A stretch of 64,000 bases of DNA from Cyanobium sp. CZS48M (lineage in GTDB: Bacteria; Cyanobacteriota; Cyanobacteriia; PCC-6307; Cyanobiaceae): NCBI GenBank assembly GCA_030373145.1, contig JAUCZK010000020.1:34033-98032 (forward strand). Reading direction: 5' to 3'. A program made the position numbers and the translations under genes. Shown here piece after piece: positions 1-7,901 of this stretch (the first letter of the stretch is position 1; every line of letters starts with the position of its first letter). The notes under the pieces are model-generated. The model was not told the origin of the DNA. It did not search any database and saw only the letters and a program-made list of their open reading frames with translations.

Positions 1-1
1 G

Positions 2-496
2 CTGACCACCGCCTGGATCGACCGTTGCCAGGCCCAGCTCGAACTGACCCGGTTGAGCGGGGCGCTGGCCGATTGCAAGCAAGCCATCCGGCTGGAGCCT
101 GACAATTCAGAAGCCTATTTTCGCCTTGCCGACGTGAAGGCCGCCGTCACCCCCGTGAACTATCCCAGCGTGCTGGAGGACTACGGCAAAGCCATCGCGC
201 TTGATCCCAAGAATTCAACGGCCTACAACAACCGTGGGGTGACACGGAACTCCCTGAAGGATTATCCAGGAGCACTGGCTGATTACGACAAAGCAATTGA
301 GCTGAACCCCAACGATGCTCTGTACTATTTCAACCGCGGCGAGACACTCTTTCTTAAGGGGCAGCGGGAGCTGGGATGCTCCAGCTTTCGCCAGGGCCAT
401 GACCTGAAACCTGACTTCAGCTTGACTACGCCGGATTTCGACGCCGCCTACCTCCAGTCCTGCAACCAGATCAAGGAGCCGGGCCATGGCTCCTAA
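2..496 (+). CDS. TPR-repeat protein, 5' end outside the window
   Basis: The reading frame is open from the first base, so the gene begins upstream and only its C-terminal 164 residues are seen; the TTG at 53 is not a convincing start because repeat sequence continues before it. At least two canonical tetratricopeptide units are visible, marked by the residue patterns AYNNRG and ALADYDKAIELNP, and an earlier unit ends in CKQAIRLEP. TPR arrays are protein-protein interaction scaffolds. The tail after the last repeat (about 45 residues with two cysteines) is unrelated to TPRs. The partner and process cannot be told from the sequence. Confidence 0.8.
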   Translation: MTTAWIDRCQAQLELTRLSGALADCKQAIRLEPDNSEAYFRLADVKAAVTPVNYPSVLEDYGKAIALDPKNSTAYNNRGVTRNSLKDYPGALADYDKAIELNPNDALYYFNRGETLFLKGQRELGCSSFRQGHDLKPDFSLTTPDFDAAYLQSCNQIKEPGHGS

Positions 497-532
497 GCTC
501 AGGCAGATGTGAAGGCCTGATCGGGGGTCGTG

Positions 533-889
533 ATGATGGCTCGATACGTCCTATCCAGCGTTGGTGCTGCCGCTCTTGGTGCTGCCGCCCTTGGCGTGAC
601 CATGGTTGATACGGTCGTGATGGCAGCCCCATGCCTGTCTCGGGCGAAGGGAACCACGGCCGGATCCTTTGGGTTCGACTGGCTCCAGCCCAGCTCAGCC
701 GCCTGCACGCGACTTCAGCCAGAAAGCATCAGTCAGTTTCGCACCTGTACCCATCAGACAAGCGGCACTTTTGGCCTCAAGGATCCGGCATTTGCCTGCA
801 GGAGATCCGAGCATAGTGAAGTTCTGATCTACGTCGACAAAGCCACCTGTGAGCGTAATCTTGAGGTGATGAAGTCGAATGGTCCTTGA
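533..889 (+). CDS. small secreted protein, unknown function
   Basis: About 118 residues. The N-terminus is Met-Met-Ala-Arg followed by a long Ala/Gly/Val hydrophobic stretch ending near VMAAPC, which looks like a Sec signal peptide, so the product is probably exported. The mature part contains several cysteines that could pair. A GTG at 530 and ATGs at 533 and 536 are in frame; a G-rich Shine-Dalgarno-like stretch at 523-527 suits 533 or 536. It lies 36 bp after the TPR gene on the same strand and could share its transcript. I recognise no family. Confidence 0.5.
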   Translation: MMARYVLSSVGAAALGAAALGVTMVDTVVMAAPCLSRAKGTTAGSFGFDWLQPSSAACTRLQPESISQFRTCTHQTSGTFGLKDPAFACRRSEHSEVLIYVDKATCERNLEVMKSNGP

Positions 890-904
890 TGATCCAGCGC
901 GCAC

Positions 905-1906
905 TCAGAGCCGCTTCAGCAAGGCCCCGATTGAGATGTAGTGAAAGGCATAGCGCTCTGATGTCGTCATCAGGCACTGCTCGATGCGTTCGTAGATCCA
1001 CTCGAGGATTTCCGCCTGAGGCAGATCCTCGGGAAGGGCAGCCGCCAGGATGGCCTCGGTGAAGGCCCGCATGAAGCCGGTGTACAGCCTTGCCCAAGCG
1101 TTCACGTCGCCGTCGAGTTCCAAGTGCTGGTTGAAAGGAACCACAACCTCCTGGGCCTTAGCTTGAAGCACCTCGAAGCAATCCTCATGCTCAGCACCCG
1201 GCTGCACAGGCGCTAACAGCTCCTCCAGGCTGCGAAAGTAGATTGGGAAAGAGGAGCTGCTCGCAGACCACCTGGGGAAGTCAGTCGTCCCTGTTCCACG
1301 GCGTCGAGCAGGGCATCACTGAGCACGTCATAGATCCCATGACTGGTGGAGAGTTCCCCGCGGCGACCAAAGACCTGCACAAGCAACTGCCCACCGCTCG
1401 CCAATTCGCTTGCACGTGCTGCGTAGAAGGCCTTGAGGTCTGAGGCCGCCTGGGTGCGGAAGGGAATCAGGTCCTGATCCGTCACGTCCACACCGCGCCG
1501 CGGGGCATGGTGTCCCGGTGCCATCGGCAGGATGAAATCAGGACGATCGGCCTTCGGCTTCTCGTTCAGAAAACCGATGGCATTGAACGTGATGGCGAGC
1601 TGGAGCGAGCCGGCCGGTACGGCCTTTGGCCGTACCGGCAACGGCACAGGCATAGATCTCGTTGGCCGCGAAGTCAAGTCGACCCTGGGGGAATAGATTA
1701 AGAAACAGCCTGTTGAAATTATTGCTGGGGAGGTCATCGAATCCCACCTGAATGGGTAGAGAAGACACCCTCCGCAGAGCCCTGATCAAACGCTTAACGG
1801 CATACACGGCATTGGCGCCTTCAGAGCTGCCGATATCCAGGAACCGGTAACAACCCTGCCCTGGGATGGAGCCGGTCACCGCTCGATGGAAGCCTCCAGG
1901 TCCCAC
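905..1906 (-). pseudogene. SABATH-type SAM-dependent carboxyl methyltransferase, broken
   Basis: Three consecutive minus-strand frames together spell one methyltransferase. Frame A (1906 to about 1630) has FLDIGSSEGANAVYAVKRL, the SAM-binding region, and FDDLPSNNFNRLF. Frame B (about 1640 to 1250) continues with PAGSLQLAITFNAIGFL and PDFILPM. Frame C (about 1255 to 905) continues with FPIYFRSLEELL and GFMRAFTEAIL. This order matches the SABATH/carboxyl methyltransferase family, whose members methylate small carboxylic acids. Two frameshifts, near 1630 and near 1250, prevent one full-length product. The N-terminus is also unclear: the only start in frame A is a GTG at 1906 just after a stop. 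Decay appears recent because residues are well preserved on both sides of each break. Confidence 0.75.
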
Positions 1907-2090
1907 TGATGTCGACGCAATTCACGACGACGCCAAAGTGCCGCCAGCCGTCCGGCGAGAGCGCCACGATGGCCGGTCGATCAGGGATCATGTGGTCTGA
2001 CCGCTGAGGTCCCCAAGCAGCTTCCGGTTGCCGTTTACGAGCCGGGCGCGTTGATGGGGAGTTTCTTTCATTCACTGCTTTCGTCAGCCC

Positions 2091-2312
2091 ATGAACGTTC
2101 TGTTGTTCCTGCTCGTGGGCGTGATCGCCGGATGGATGGCGGGTGGGCTGGTCATGCACCTGGTGGCTGGGATCCTCGGTGCCCTGATCGGTGGCCTGGC
2201 GCTGGCGGGCTTGGGTCCCTCCCTGGGCGGTGCGCTCCTTGACAGCGTCATCAAGGCGGCGATCGGCGCTGGGCTGGCGGTGCTGTTGTTGCGGCTGATC
2301 AAGCGGCCCTGA
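2091..2312 (+). CDS. GlsB/YeaQ/YmgE-like stress membrane protein
   Basis: A 73-residue protein that is almost entirely hydrophobic, with glycine-rich segments GVIAGWMAGGLV and GILGALIGGLAL arranged as two or three transmembrane helices and a short basic tail (RLIKRP). This size and Gly-rich pattern are those of the transglycosylase-associated (GlsB/YeaQ/YmgE) family, small inner-membrane proteins linked to general and acid stress. The ATG at 2091 is the natural start. It stands alone between the methyltransferase pseudogene and the opposing TspO-like gene. Confidence 0.7.
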   Translation: MNVLLFLLVGVIAGWMAGGLVMHLVAGILGALIGGLALAGLGPSLGGALLDSVIKAAIGAGLAVLLLRLIKRP

Positions 2313-2405
2313 GCGTGTTCTGGCGTTGGGGTGAATCCGAGACCCTGGCTTATCGGGTGGTCTGGCAGGCCGTGGAGCAGCACGTCGAGCATCCGGACGA
2401 GAGCC

Positions 2406-2867
2406 TCAGCGGTTGAGGCCTTCCATCCGCCAGGTCACGAAGCTGCCCACCGGGCTCCAGAGCAGGAAGGGGATCAGCAGCAACGCCGCCGGCCGCGACA
2501 GCGGCAGCACCACCACCGCCAGTGCCACTCCCCAGGCCCAGCCGGCCAGGCCGATCACGGTGCCGTTGCGCAGGGTCCGGCTGCGGCAGATCAACCAGGT
2601 GTAGCTCTGCACCAGCAGCACCAGCCCCAGGTAGCCAGCCATCAGCGCCAGGCTGGTGCTGGCCTGCCACACCAGCAGAGCCGAAGCATAGAAACAGAGG
2701 TAGATCGCCAGCCAGATCGCCGGGATCCAGCGCTCGAAGGTCAGCCAGCGGGGGCGGCGCAGCTGCAGAAACCAGCGGAAGTCGTCGCGGGAGGGGTTGA
2801 GCAGGGCTCCTACCGCCACGATCACCGCCAGGATCACCAAGGCTGCCACCATCGCCTGTCCATGCAT
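2406..2867 (-). CDS. TspO/MBR-like tryptophan-rich membrane protein
   Basis: About 153 residues with four or five hydrophobic helices. The patterns RPRWLTFERWIPAIW near the start and LIPFLLWSPVGSFVTW near the end resemble the Trp/Pro signatures of the TspO (tryptophan-rich sensory protein) family, which binds tetrapyrroles and similar ligands in membranes. The ATG at 2867 (Met-His-Gly-Gln) starts right before the first helix; the longer frame back to 2969 has no homologous look and ATG 2852 is an alternative. The gene is divergent from, and abuts, the DUF4334 gene, so the two probably share a promoter region. The family assignment is by pattern and could be a distant member. Confidence 0.55.
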   Translation of the reverse strand: MHGQAMVAALVILAVIVAVGALLNPSRDDFRWFLQLRRPRWLTFERWIPAIWLAIYLCFYASALLVWQASTSLALMAGYLGLVLLVQSYTWLICRSRTLRNGTVIGLAGWAWGVALAVVVLPLSRPAALLLIPFLLWSPVGSFVTWRMEGLNR

Positions 2868-3495
2868 GGATCTCCAGGCTGATCGGGCATGGGGCACCAC
2901 GACGGCTGTTTCTCCTCTGCCGTCATCAATCCCTACCCCGCAGGTCTTGCCCATCTCCAGCGCCATCACGCTTCAGCGCCTGCTACGAGAGCGCCGCTCC
3001 GGCCTTGATGAAGCCCTGGCCGTCTTCGATGCGTTGCCGCCAGTGGATCCGGCCATGCTCTGGGGTCGCTGGCAGGGCAGCGAGATCCGCAGCGGCCATC
3101 CGATGGAGGGCTGGCTGGAGGTCTGCGGCTGGTATGGCAAGGAGTTTCTCGATGCCGAGACCGTCCATCCGCTGCTGATGCGCATCGGCACGGGCGACCC
3201 TTTCCCGATCCGGACGTTGCCGGGGGCGCTGGAGCTGGCCCGCTGCGTCTCCCCCCAGGCCTTCACCCTGCCGGGGCCGCTGTTGCGCCGGTCGCTGCTG
3301 CTGCTGCGCACCCGGCGTTCCCAGGCCCGCCTGCGGCGCATGGAGGTGCGCGGTGTGGTCAGCGCCACGATGCTCTACGACCATCTGCCTGCGCATGACG
3401 CCTTCCGCCGCGTCGACGACGACACCGTGCTCGGGCTGATGCAGGCCAAGGGGGACCCCCGGCCCTACCTGTTCCTGCTGGAGCGTCGTCTTTGA
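2866..3495 (+). CDS. GXWXG/DUF4334 domain protein
   Basis: The conserved part begins around base 2965 with an amphipathic helix (LRERRSGLDEALAVFDALPP), followed by MLWGRWQGSEI, which is the GXWXG motif, then WYGKEF, and a C-terminal DUF4334 part containing MEVRGVVSATMLYDHLP and a terminal LFLLERR. Proteins of this type are small cytosolic proteins of unknown role found widely in cyanobacteria and actinobacteria. The start is uncertain: ATG 2866 gives 209 residues but the first 30 or so look unconserved; TTG 2947 would start the protein just ahead of the first helix. It is followed by a 37-bp gap and the alcohol dehydrogenase gene. Confidence 0.7.
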   Translation: MDLQADRAWGTTTAVSPLPSSIPTPQVLPISSAITLQRLLRERRSGLDEALAVFDALPPVDPAMLWGRWQGSEIRSGHPMEGWLEVCGWYGKEFLDAETVHPLLMRIGTGDPFPIRTLPGALELARCVSPQAFTLPGPLLRRSLLLLRTRRSQARLRRMEVRGVVSATMLYDHLPAHDAFRRVDDDTVLGLMQAKGDPRPYLFLLERRL

Positions 3496-3532
3496 GGCCT
3501 GGGTTACGTTGACGCCAAGACGCTGAGGTCAT

Positions 3533-4534
3533 ATGCAGATCACCGTGTGGCAAGCCCTGGCCAAAGGCGGCCGGCTCGAGCGCTCCCAGGCCACCCTGCT
3601 GGACCCAGGACCGGATGAGGTGCTGCTCGAAGTGCTGCATTGCGGGCTGTGCCACAGCGACCTCTCGATGCTCGACAACTCCTGGGGGATCAGCACCTAC
3701 CCGCTCGTACCTGGCCACGAGGTGGTCGGGCGGGTGGCGGCGGTGGGATCCGGCATGGACAACGGCCTGCTGGGATCGATCCAGGGCCTGGGCTGGATCG
3801 CCGGCAGCTGCCGCCACTGCGACTGGTGCCTCGGCGGCAACGCCAACCTCTGTCCCTCGCTCGAGGCATCGGTGGTGGGTCGCCATGGGGGCTTCGCCAG
3901 CCACGTCATGGCCCATCAGGACTGGATCGTGGCCATCCCCGACGGCGTTTCAGCCGCCGATGCCGGGCCCCTGTTCTGCGGTGGGATCACCGTCTTCGCT
4001 CCGCTCTTTGATGAGGCGGTCTCGCCCACCTCGCGGGTGGCCGTGATCGGCATCGGCGGGCTGGGACACATGGCCCTTCAGTTCGCCCGCGCCTGGGGCT
4101 GTGAGGTCACCGCGGTCACCACCTCTCTGGCCAAGGCGGACGAGGCCCGCCGCCTCGGGGCCCATCGGGTGCTGGCCCTCTCCGAGCTGGGAGACCATCC
4201 GGGTGTCTTCGACCTGATCATCAACACCAGCAACCACGATCTCGACTGGCCGGCCCTGATCGGCAGCCTCGCGCCCCTGGGCCGGCTGCATCAGCTCGGT
4301 GTGCCGCTCAGCCCTCTGCAGATCCCGGCGTTCCCGCTGATCGCCGGCCGTCGCAGCGTCACCGGCAGCCCCACCTCGTCTCCGGCCTCCCTGCGCTGCA
4401 TGGTCGAGTTCTGTGCCCGCCACGGCATCGCACCACTGGTGGAGCACCTGCCGATGGCCGAGATCAACACGGCGATCGAGCGGCTGCGCCAGGGCGACGT
4501 GCGGTACCGCTTCGTTCTTGATGGACCGGCCTGA
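3533..4534 (+). CDS. zinc-dependent alcohol dehydrogenase (CAD/YahK-type)
   Basis: A 333-residue medium-chain dehydrogenase. The catalytic zinc ligands are in CGLCHSD (around residue 40) and GHE (61-63); the structural zinc site is the four-cysteine cluster in SCRHCDWCLGGNANLC (about 93-108); the NAD(P)-binding Rossmann turn is GIGGLGH (about 172-178). This layout is that of the cinnamyl-alcohol-dehydrogenase/YahK branch, which reduces aldehydes to alcohols with NADPH. In cyanobacteria such enzymes handle medium-chain aldehydes and detoxification; the actual substrate cannot be read here. Length and motifs are complete. The ATG is preceded by a short leader after the DUF4334 gene, and the Nudix gene follows 25 bp later. 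Confidence 0.9.
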   Translation: MQITVWQALAKGGRLERSQATLLDPGPDEVLLEVLHCGLCHSDLSMLDNSWGISTYPLVPGHEVVGRVAAVGSGMDNGLLGSIQGLGWIAGSCRHCDWCLGGNANLCPSLEASVVGRHGGFASHVMAHQDWIVAIPDGVSAADAGPLFCGGITVFAPLFDEAVSPTSRVAVIGIGGLGHMALQFARAWGCEVTAVTTSLAKADEARRLGAHRVLALSELGDHPGVFDLIINTSNHDLDWPALIGSLAPLGRLHQLGVPLSPLQIPAFPLIAGRRSVTGSPTSSPASLRCMVEFCARHGIAPLVEHLPMAEINTAIERLRQGDVRYRFVLDGPA

Positions 4535-4559
4535 TGGCGGCCCGAGCTGAGCTCTGCTG

Positions 4560-4976
4560 ATGCTGGAGGTGGCCTTGGCGATGTTGGAGCGGGACGGCCG
4601 CTGGTTGGTGCAGCTCCGCGATGACATCCCCTGCATCGTCTCCCCGGGCACCTGGGGCCTCTTCGGCGGCCACCTCGACCCTGGCGAGAGCCCGGATCAG
4701 GCCCTCAGGCGGGAGCTGCAGGAGGAAATCAACTGGTGCACAGGGGAACTTCCCTTCTGGTTCCGCCACAGCACCTCGCAACGGATTGCCCATTTCTTTC
4801 GCTCCAGCCTGCCGCTGCCTCTGGAGAAGCTTCAGTTGCTGGAGGGTCAGGACATGGTCCTGGCTGGCCTTGAGGAGCTGGCCACAGGCCAGGTCTGGAG
4901 CCCGAAGCTGCAGCAGGCCCGGCCCCTCGCCCCCTCCCTGCAGCTGGCGCTGGAGGCCCTGCGCCGCAGTCCATGA
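4560..4976 (+). CDS. Nudix hydrolase
   Basis: 138 residues with a Nudix box at about 40-61: [20 protein letters not shown], matching Gx5Ex7REUxEExGU except that the last glycine is replaced by asparagine. The glutamates that bind the metal are intact, so hydrolysis of a nucleoside diphosphate linked to another moiety is likely, though the substrate is unknown. The N-terminus ([19 protein letters not shown]) is the normal first strand of the fold. Its stop codon overlaps the next gene's start (ATGA), so it is co-translated with the ABC ATPase. Confidence 0.88.
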   Translation: MLEVALAMLERDGRWLVQLRDDIPCIVSPGTWGLFGGHLDPGESPDQALRRELQEEINWCTGELPFWFRHSTSQRIAHFFRSSLPLPLEKLQLLEGQDMVLAGLEELATGQVWSPKLQQARPLAPSLQLALEALRRSP

Positions 4977-5815
4977 GCGCGGCTGAGCCCTACCTCGAAC
5001 TGCAGGCGGTGGAGGCCTGGCTGGGGAGCCGGCGGGTGTTCGAGAGCCTCAGCCTGCGGCTGCAGCAGGGGGAGAACAGCGTGATCCTGGGGCCGAACGG
5101 GGCCGGCAAGAGCGCCCTGATCAAGCTGCTCAGCCGTGAGATCTATCCCGTGGTCAAGCCAGGCTCACACCTGCGTCTGTTCGGCCGGGAAACAGTCAAC
5201 CTCTGGGACCTGCGCGCCCGCATCGGCCTGGTCTCCCGCGACCTGCAGGCTGGCTACGTGGGCGCGGTGCCGGCCGCTGATGTGGTGCTCTCGGGCTTCT
5301 TCGGTTCGGTGGGAATCGGCCCCAGCCAGCACCCCAACGCCGGCCAACGCCAGCGGGTGCGCGAACTGATGCTTCGGCTGCAGCTGGAGGACCTGGCCGA
5401 TCGCCCCTACCGCCAGCTCTCCGACGGCCAGCGCCAGCGTCTGCTGCTGGCGCGCGCCCTGGTGCACGATCCCCAGGTGCTGGTGCTGGATGAACCCACC
5501 ACCGGACTCGATCTGCGCGCCAAACACCAGCTGCTGCAGATTCTGCGCGAGCTGGCCCAGGCCGGCACCACCCTGCTGCTGGTCACCCACCAGATCGAGG
5601 CGATCATCCCTGAGATCAGTCGTTGCCTGCTGCTGAGCCAGGGGGCGCTGGTGGCTGATGGCCCGACGGACGAGCTGCTGGCCGCTGGCCCCCTCAGTGA
5701 GCTGTTCGGCATGCCGCTGCAGGTGTTCAGCGCCGGTGGGTTCCGCCAGGTGCTGCCGGCCCCTGCCCGTGAGCAGGGCCTCACCCAGCCCCACGGTTCC
5801 TGGCGTTCCCCGTGA
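4973..5815 (+). CDS. ABC transporter ATP-binding protein
   Basis: 280 residues with Walker A GPNGAGKS (about 39-46), signature LSDGQRQR (about 145-152), Walker B VLVLDEP (about 165-171) and the switch histidine in LLVTHQ. No permease or binding-protein gene is adjacent, and an ATPase of this kind without neighbours resembles the stand-alone ABC proteins found in many cyanobacteria (distant FepC/MolC-like). Transport direction and substrate are unknown. It overlaps the Nudix gene by 4 bp (ATGA), evidence of one operon. The tail after about residue 255 is Pro/Gln-rich and not conserved in the fold. Confidence 0.85.
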   Translation: MSAAEPYLELQAVEAWLGSRRVFESLSLRLQQGENSVILGPNGAGKSALIKLLSREIYPVVKPGSHLRLFGRETVNLWDLRARIGLVSRDLQAGYVGAVPAADVVLSGFFGSVGIGPSQHPNAGQRQRVRELMLRLQLEDLADRPYRQLSDGQRQRLLLARALVHDPQVLVLDEPTTGLDLRAKHQLLQILRELAQAGTTLLLVTHQIEAIIPEISRCLLLSQGALVADGPTDELLAAGPLSELFGMPLQVFSAGGFRQVLPAPAREQGLTQPHGSWRSP

Positions 5816-5850
5816 GGCTGGGGCAAACTCACACCAGGCAGGTCACGGGG

Positions 5851-6207
5851 ATGTCGACGACCAAGCAGCACCGCAGGCCGCGCTGGCTTGGGCTTCTGGC
5901 CTGGGCTCCCCTGCTGGGTCTTCCCTTCGGTGGCATCGCTGGGGCGATGTCCTCGCCCTGGTGGGAGAACTACGAGGTGCGTGAAACCTTTCTCTGCAAC
6001 GGCACCAACAAGGTGGTGGTGGAACGCAACGATGCCCAGGCCTCGCTGCTGGCCGGCCGCTCCCGCACCACCGTTTTCCGCGAAGACTCTCCGCTGCCGG
6101 GCCTGCGCTACGGCACCGATCGTCTGCGCCTGATCCTGCGCGGCGACGAACTCACCCTGGAGCGGCTGCCGCAGCGGATGCTCTGCCTGCGTACGGATCA
6201 GGTCTGA
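5851..6207 (+). CDS. small exported protein, MliC-like pattern
   Basis: 118 residues from ATG 5851, which follows a G-rich ribosome-binding stretch; a GTG at 5812 would add an unlikely 13-residue leader. A basic N-terminus (KQHRRPRW) and a hydrophobic segment look like a signal peptide or anchor. The mature part has FLCNGTNKVVVER, GLRYGTDRLRLIL and MLCLRT; the two outer cysteines and central tyrosine are spaced as in MliC-type lysozyme-inhibitor domains, a small beta-barrel. The resemblance is weak and based on pattern only. It sits 35 bp after the ABC ATPase and 5 bp before the next small gene. Confidence 0.5.
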   Translation: MSTTKQHRRPRWLGLLAWAPLLGLPFGGIAGAMSSPWWENYEVRETFLCNGTNKVVVERNDAQASLLAGRSRTTVFREDSPLPGLRYGTDRLRLILRGDELTLERLPQRMLCLRTDQV

Positions 6208-6211
6208 TGGC

Positions 6212-6397
6212 ATGACGCCCCTCCCCGACCGCACCGTGCTGCTGTTGATGGCCATCACCCTGGGAGCGGTGGCGGCCCTGGTGTTCTGGAGCGTGCGGCT
6301 CCAGCCTGCCCCCGAGACCCCGCTGCTCTGGAAGGAGAGCCCCGGCCGCAGCGCGCCTGCCGCCCCGGCGACCCAGCCGAAGGGCACCCTGCTCTGA
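6212..6397 (+). CDS. 61-residue single-pass membrane protein
   Basis: A tiny protein with one clear transmembrane helix (LLLMAITLGAVAALVFWSV, about residues 9-27) and a Pro/Ala-rich tail of about 30 residues, probably facing the periplasm. It starts 5 bp after the preceding gene and ends 6 bp before the next, spacing typical of co-transcribed genes in compact genomes. I know no family; the case for it being real rests on the ATG, the helix and the operon spacing. Confidence 0.5.
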   Translation: MTPLPDRTVLLLMAITLGAVAALVFWSVRLQPAPETPLLWKESPGRSAPAAPATQPKGTLL

Positions 6398-6402
6398 CTC
6401 CC

Positions 6403-6768
6403 TTGGCATCTCCCGACGACGGCCACGAGAGCAAACGACAGCTCCACCCCCTGCCCAAGGGGCTGGTGGAGCTCTACGGCCTGCTGGCGGTGCTGTTCGT
6501 GCTGGTGCCCGAGTGGATGGCCGGTGGTGCCATGCGCTCGATTCCCGGGGTGCACCAGGGCAACCCCCTGCCGGTCACGGCCAGTGCCTGGCGCCGGCTG
6601 CCGGAGTTGCGCCTGGCGGCCCTGAACCTGGCCCAGCTGCGCCAGCTGGCGCGGCGCCTGCGCCTCTGGGGCTACGCCAGCGACAGCCGCGAGCGGCTCA
6701 CCCTGCGGATCCTGAGGCGGCTCAAACGGATGCGCGCCTGGGAGGCGATGCTGCCGCGGGGGCTGTGA
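6403..6768 (+). CDS. conserved-looking hypothetical protein with SAP-like helix pair
   Basis: 121 residues, starting at a TTG (6403) because no ATG or GTG gives the N-terminal part. There is a hydrophobic segment near the start (LYGLLAVLFVLVPEWMAGGA). The C-terminal half is strongly basic and helical: LNLAQLRQLARRLRLWGY followed by RLTLRILRRLKR, which resembles a SAP/Rho-N type helix-turn-helix used for nucleic-acid contact. That is an inference from helix pattern only. It is the last gene of the plus-strand run before tRNA-Pro. Confidence 0.55.
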   Translation: MASPDDGHESKRQLHPLPKGLVELYGLLAVLFVLVPEWMAGGAMRSIPGVHQGNPLPVTASAWRRLPELRLAALNLAQLRQLARRLRLWGYASDSRERLTLRILRRLKRMRAWEAMLPRGL

Positions 6769-6783
6769 TAGCTTCCATTTCGC

Positions 6784-6857
6784 CGGGGCGTAGCGCAGCT
6801 TGGTAGCGCACCACTTTGGGGTAGTGGGGGTCGTGGGTTCAAATCCCGCCGCTCCGA
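6784..6857 (+). tRNA. tRNA-Pro (anticodon GGG)
   Basis: All four arms fold: a 7-bp acceptor (CGGGGCG with CGCTCCG, one G-U), a 4-bp D stem (GCGC/GCGC), an anticodon stem CCACT/AGTGG around the loop TTGGGGT, and a T arm GTGGG-TTCAAAT-CCCGC. The loop places GGG at positions 34-36, reading CCC and CCU proline codons. Length is 74 nt with discriminator A; the CCA end is not encoded. A strong rho-independent terminator follows 25 bp later. Confidence 0.95.
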
Positions 6858-6861
6858 TTCT

Positions 6862-7845
6862 TTAATCGTTCATCTCTTCTTCACCGGCTTCCCCAGCCGG
6901 TTTTTTTGTGTCCTCCGTCGCCAACAGGGCCTGCAGCGACGAGCGGCTGCTGTCCTGGCCGAGCCGGCCGCCAAGCTCCAGCCAGTGCTGCCAGCCTTCG
7001 CTTTGCCGGCTCTCGATCCAGTGGCTGAGCTGGGGAAAGGAGGCGCTGGGGCTGGTGCCGAGAACGTCCTCGAGCGCCTCGGTCAGCACCTGCAGGTCGT
7101 GCAGGTCGCCGAGGATGTCCTGGGCCTGCCTGAGGTCGCTGAGCCAGGGGCTGAAGGCTGGATCAAGGTAGGGCTCCAGGTTTTCGAGGCCATAGCGCAC
7201 CGCCTTGATCCGCTTGCGCAGCCCATGCAGGGCCGGATCAGCAGGATCAGCGCTGAACCAGCCCGGTTCAAGAAACAGCCCCGCCGCCGCCTGGGTGCGC
7301 CACTCCCCCAGCCAGGGTTTCAGGGGCCGCTCCCCCAGGCTGGTGAAGCGGGGATGGTCCTGCCAGCGGTGCAGGCGCTCCAGCAGCTTCAGGTAACGGT
7401 GGCCGCGCAGAGACTCCGCCAGTCCCTCGAAGGCCCGGCGGCGATCGCGGCTCAGCTGCTTCATGGCGGGTCGCAGCGCCCTGGCCTCACGCTCCGGCAG
7501 CGACGGCAGCAGCCCGCTCTCCAGGCACTCCCGCAGCACATCGAGATCGCGGCAGAGCCCGGTGCGCCGGGCCACCCGGGCAATGCGGCGCTCGCTGATG
7601 CCATCGGGCAGGGTCAGGGCCGGCTGGAATTGCACCAGGGCGGTGCGCAGCCGCCGCAGGCTCACCCGCAGCTGATGCAGGGGTTCGGGATCGGCATCGG
7701 CCAGCACCTCCGGCTGCAGACGTCCCAGCCGCCGGGTCTGCTTCTGGATCAGCCGGGCGGCGTGGCTGCCGTTGCTGATGGCCTCCGGGGCCGGCAGCGA
7801 TGGCGCATCAGACCGATCAGAGCCTTGGTTCCCGGCTGGTTCCAT
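6862..7845 (-). CDS. CHAD domain protein
   Basis: 327 residues. Signature features of the CHAD (conserved histidine alpha-helical) domain are present: LHQLRVSLRRLRTALVQF near residue 55, RDLDVLRECL, LHGLRKRIKAVRY and ILGDLHDLQVL, each a basic helix with the family's conserved histidine and arginines. CHAD domains bind inorganic polyphosphate through this basic surface. There is no fused CYTH domain. The gene lies 56 bp downstream of the phosphate-binding protein gene on the same strand with no obvious terminator between, so co-transcription and a link to phosphate or polyphosphate status are likely. Its last codons run through the tRNA-Pro terminator on the other strand, giving an acidic, lysine-containing tail. 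Confidence 0.85.
   Translation of the reverse strand: MEPAGNQGSDRSDAPSLPAPEAISNGSHAARLIQKQTRRLGRLQPEVLADADPEPLHQLRVSLRRLRTALVQFQPALTLPDGISERRIARVARRTGLCRDLDVLRECLESGLLPSLPEREARALRPAMKQLSRDRRRAFEGLAESLRGHRYLKLLERLHRWQDHPRFTSLGERPLKPWLGEWRTQAAAGLFLEPGWFSADPADPALHGLRKRIKAVRYGLENLEPYLDPAFSPWLSDLRQAQDILGDLHDLQVLTEALEDVLGTSPSASFPQLSHWIESRQSEGWQHWLELGGRLGQDSSRSSLQALLATEDTKKPAGEAGEEEMND
6883..6907 (+). terminator. rho-independent terminator of tRNA-Pro
   Basis: Perfect 7-bp stem ACCGGCT/AGCCGGT with a 5-nt loop, followed by six further T residues. It is oriented to stop transcription of tRNA-Pro. It lies inside the last codons of the opposing CHAD gene. Confidence 0.85.
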
Positions 7846-7901
7846 GGTCCTGGCTACTGCTAGCTCTATTCTCCCGCCGGTCCCGCCCGGGCCCCCGGTT
7901 T

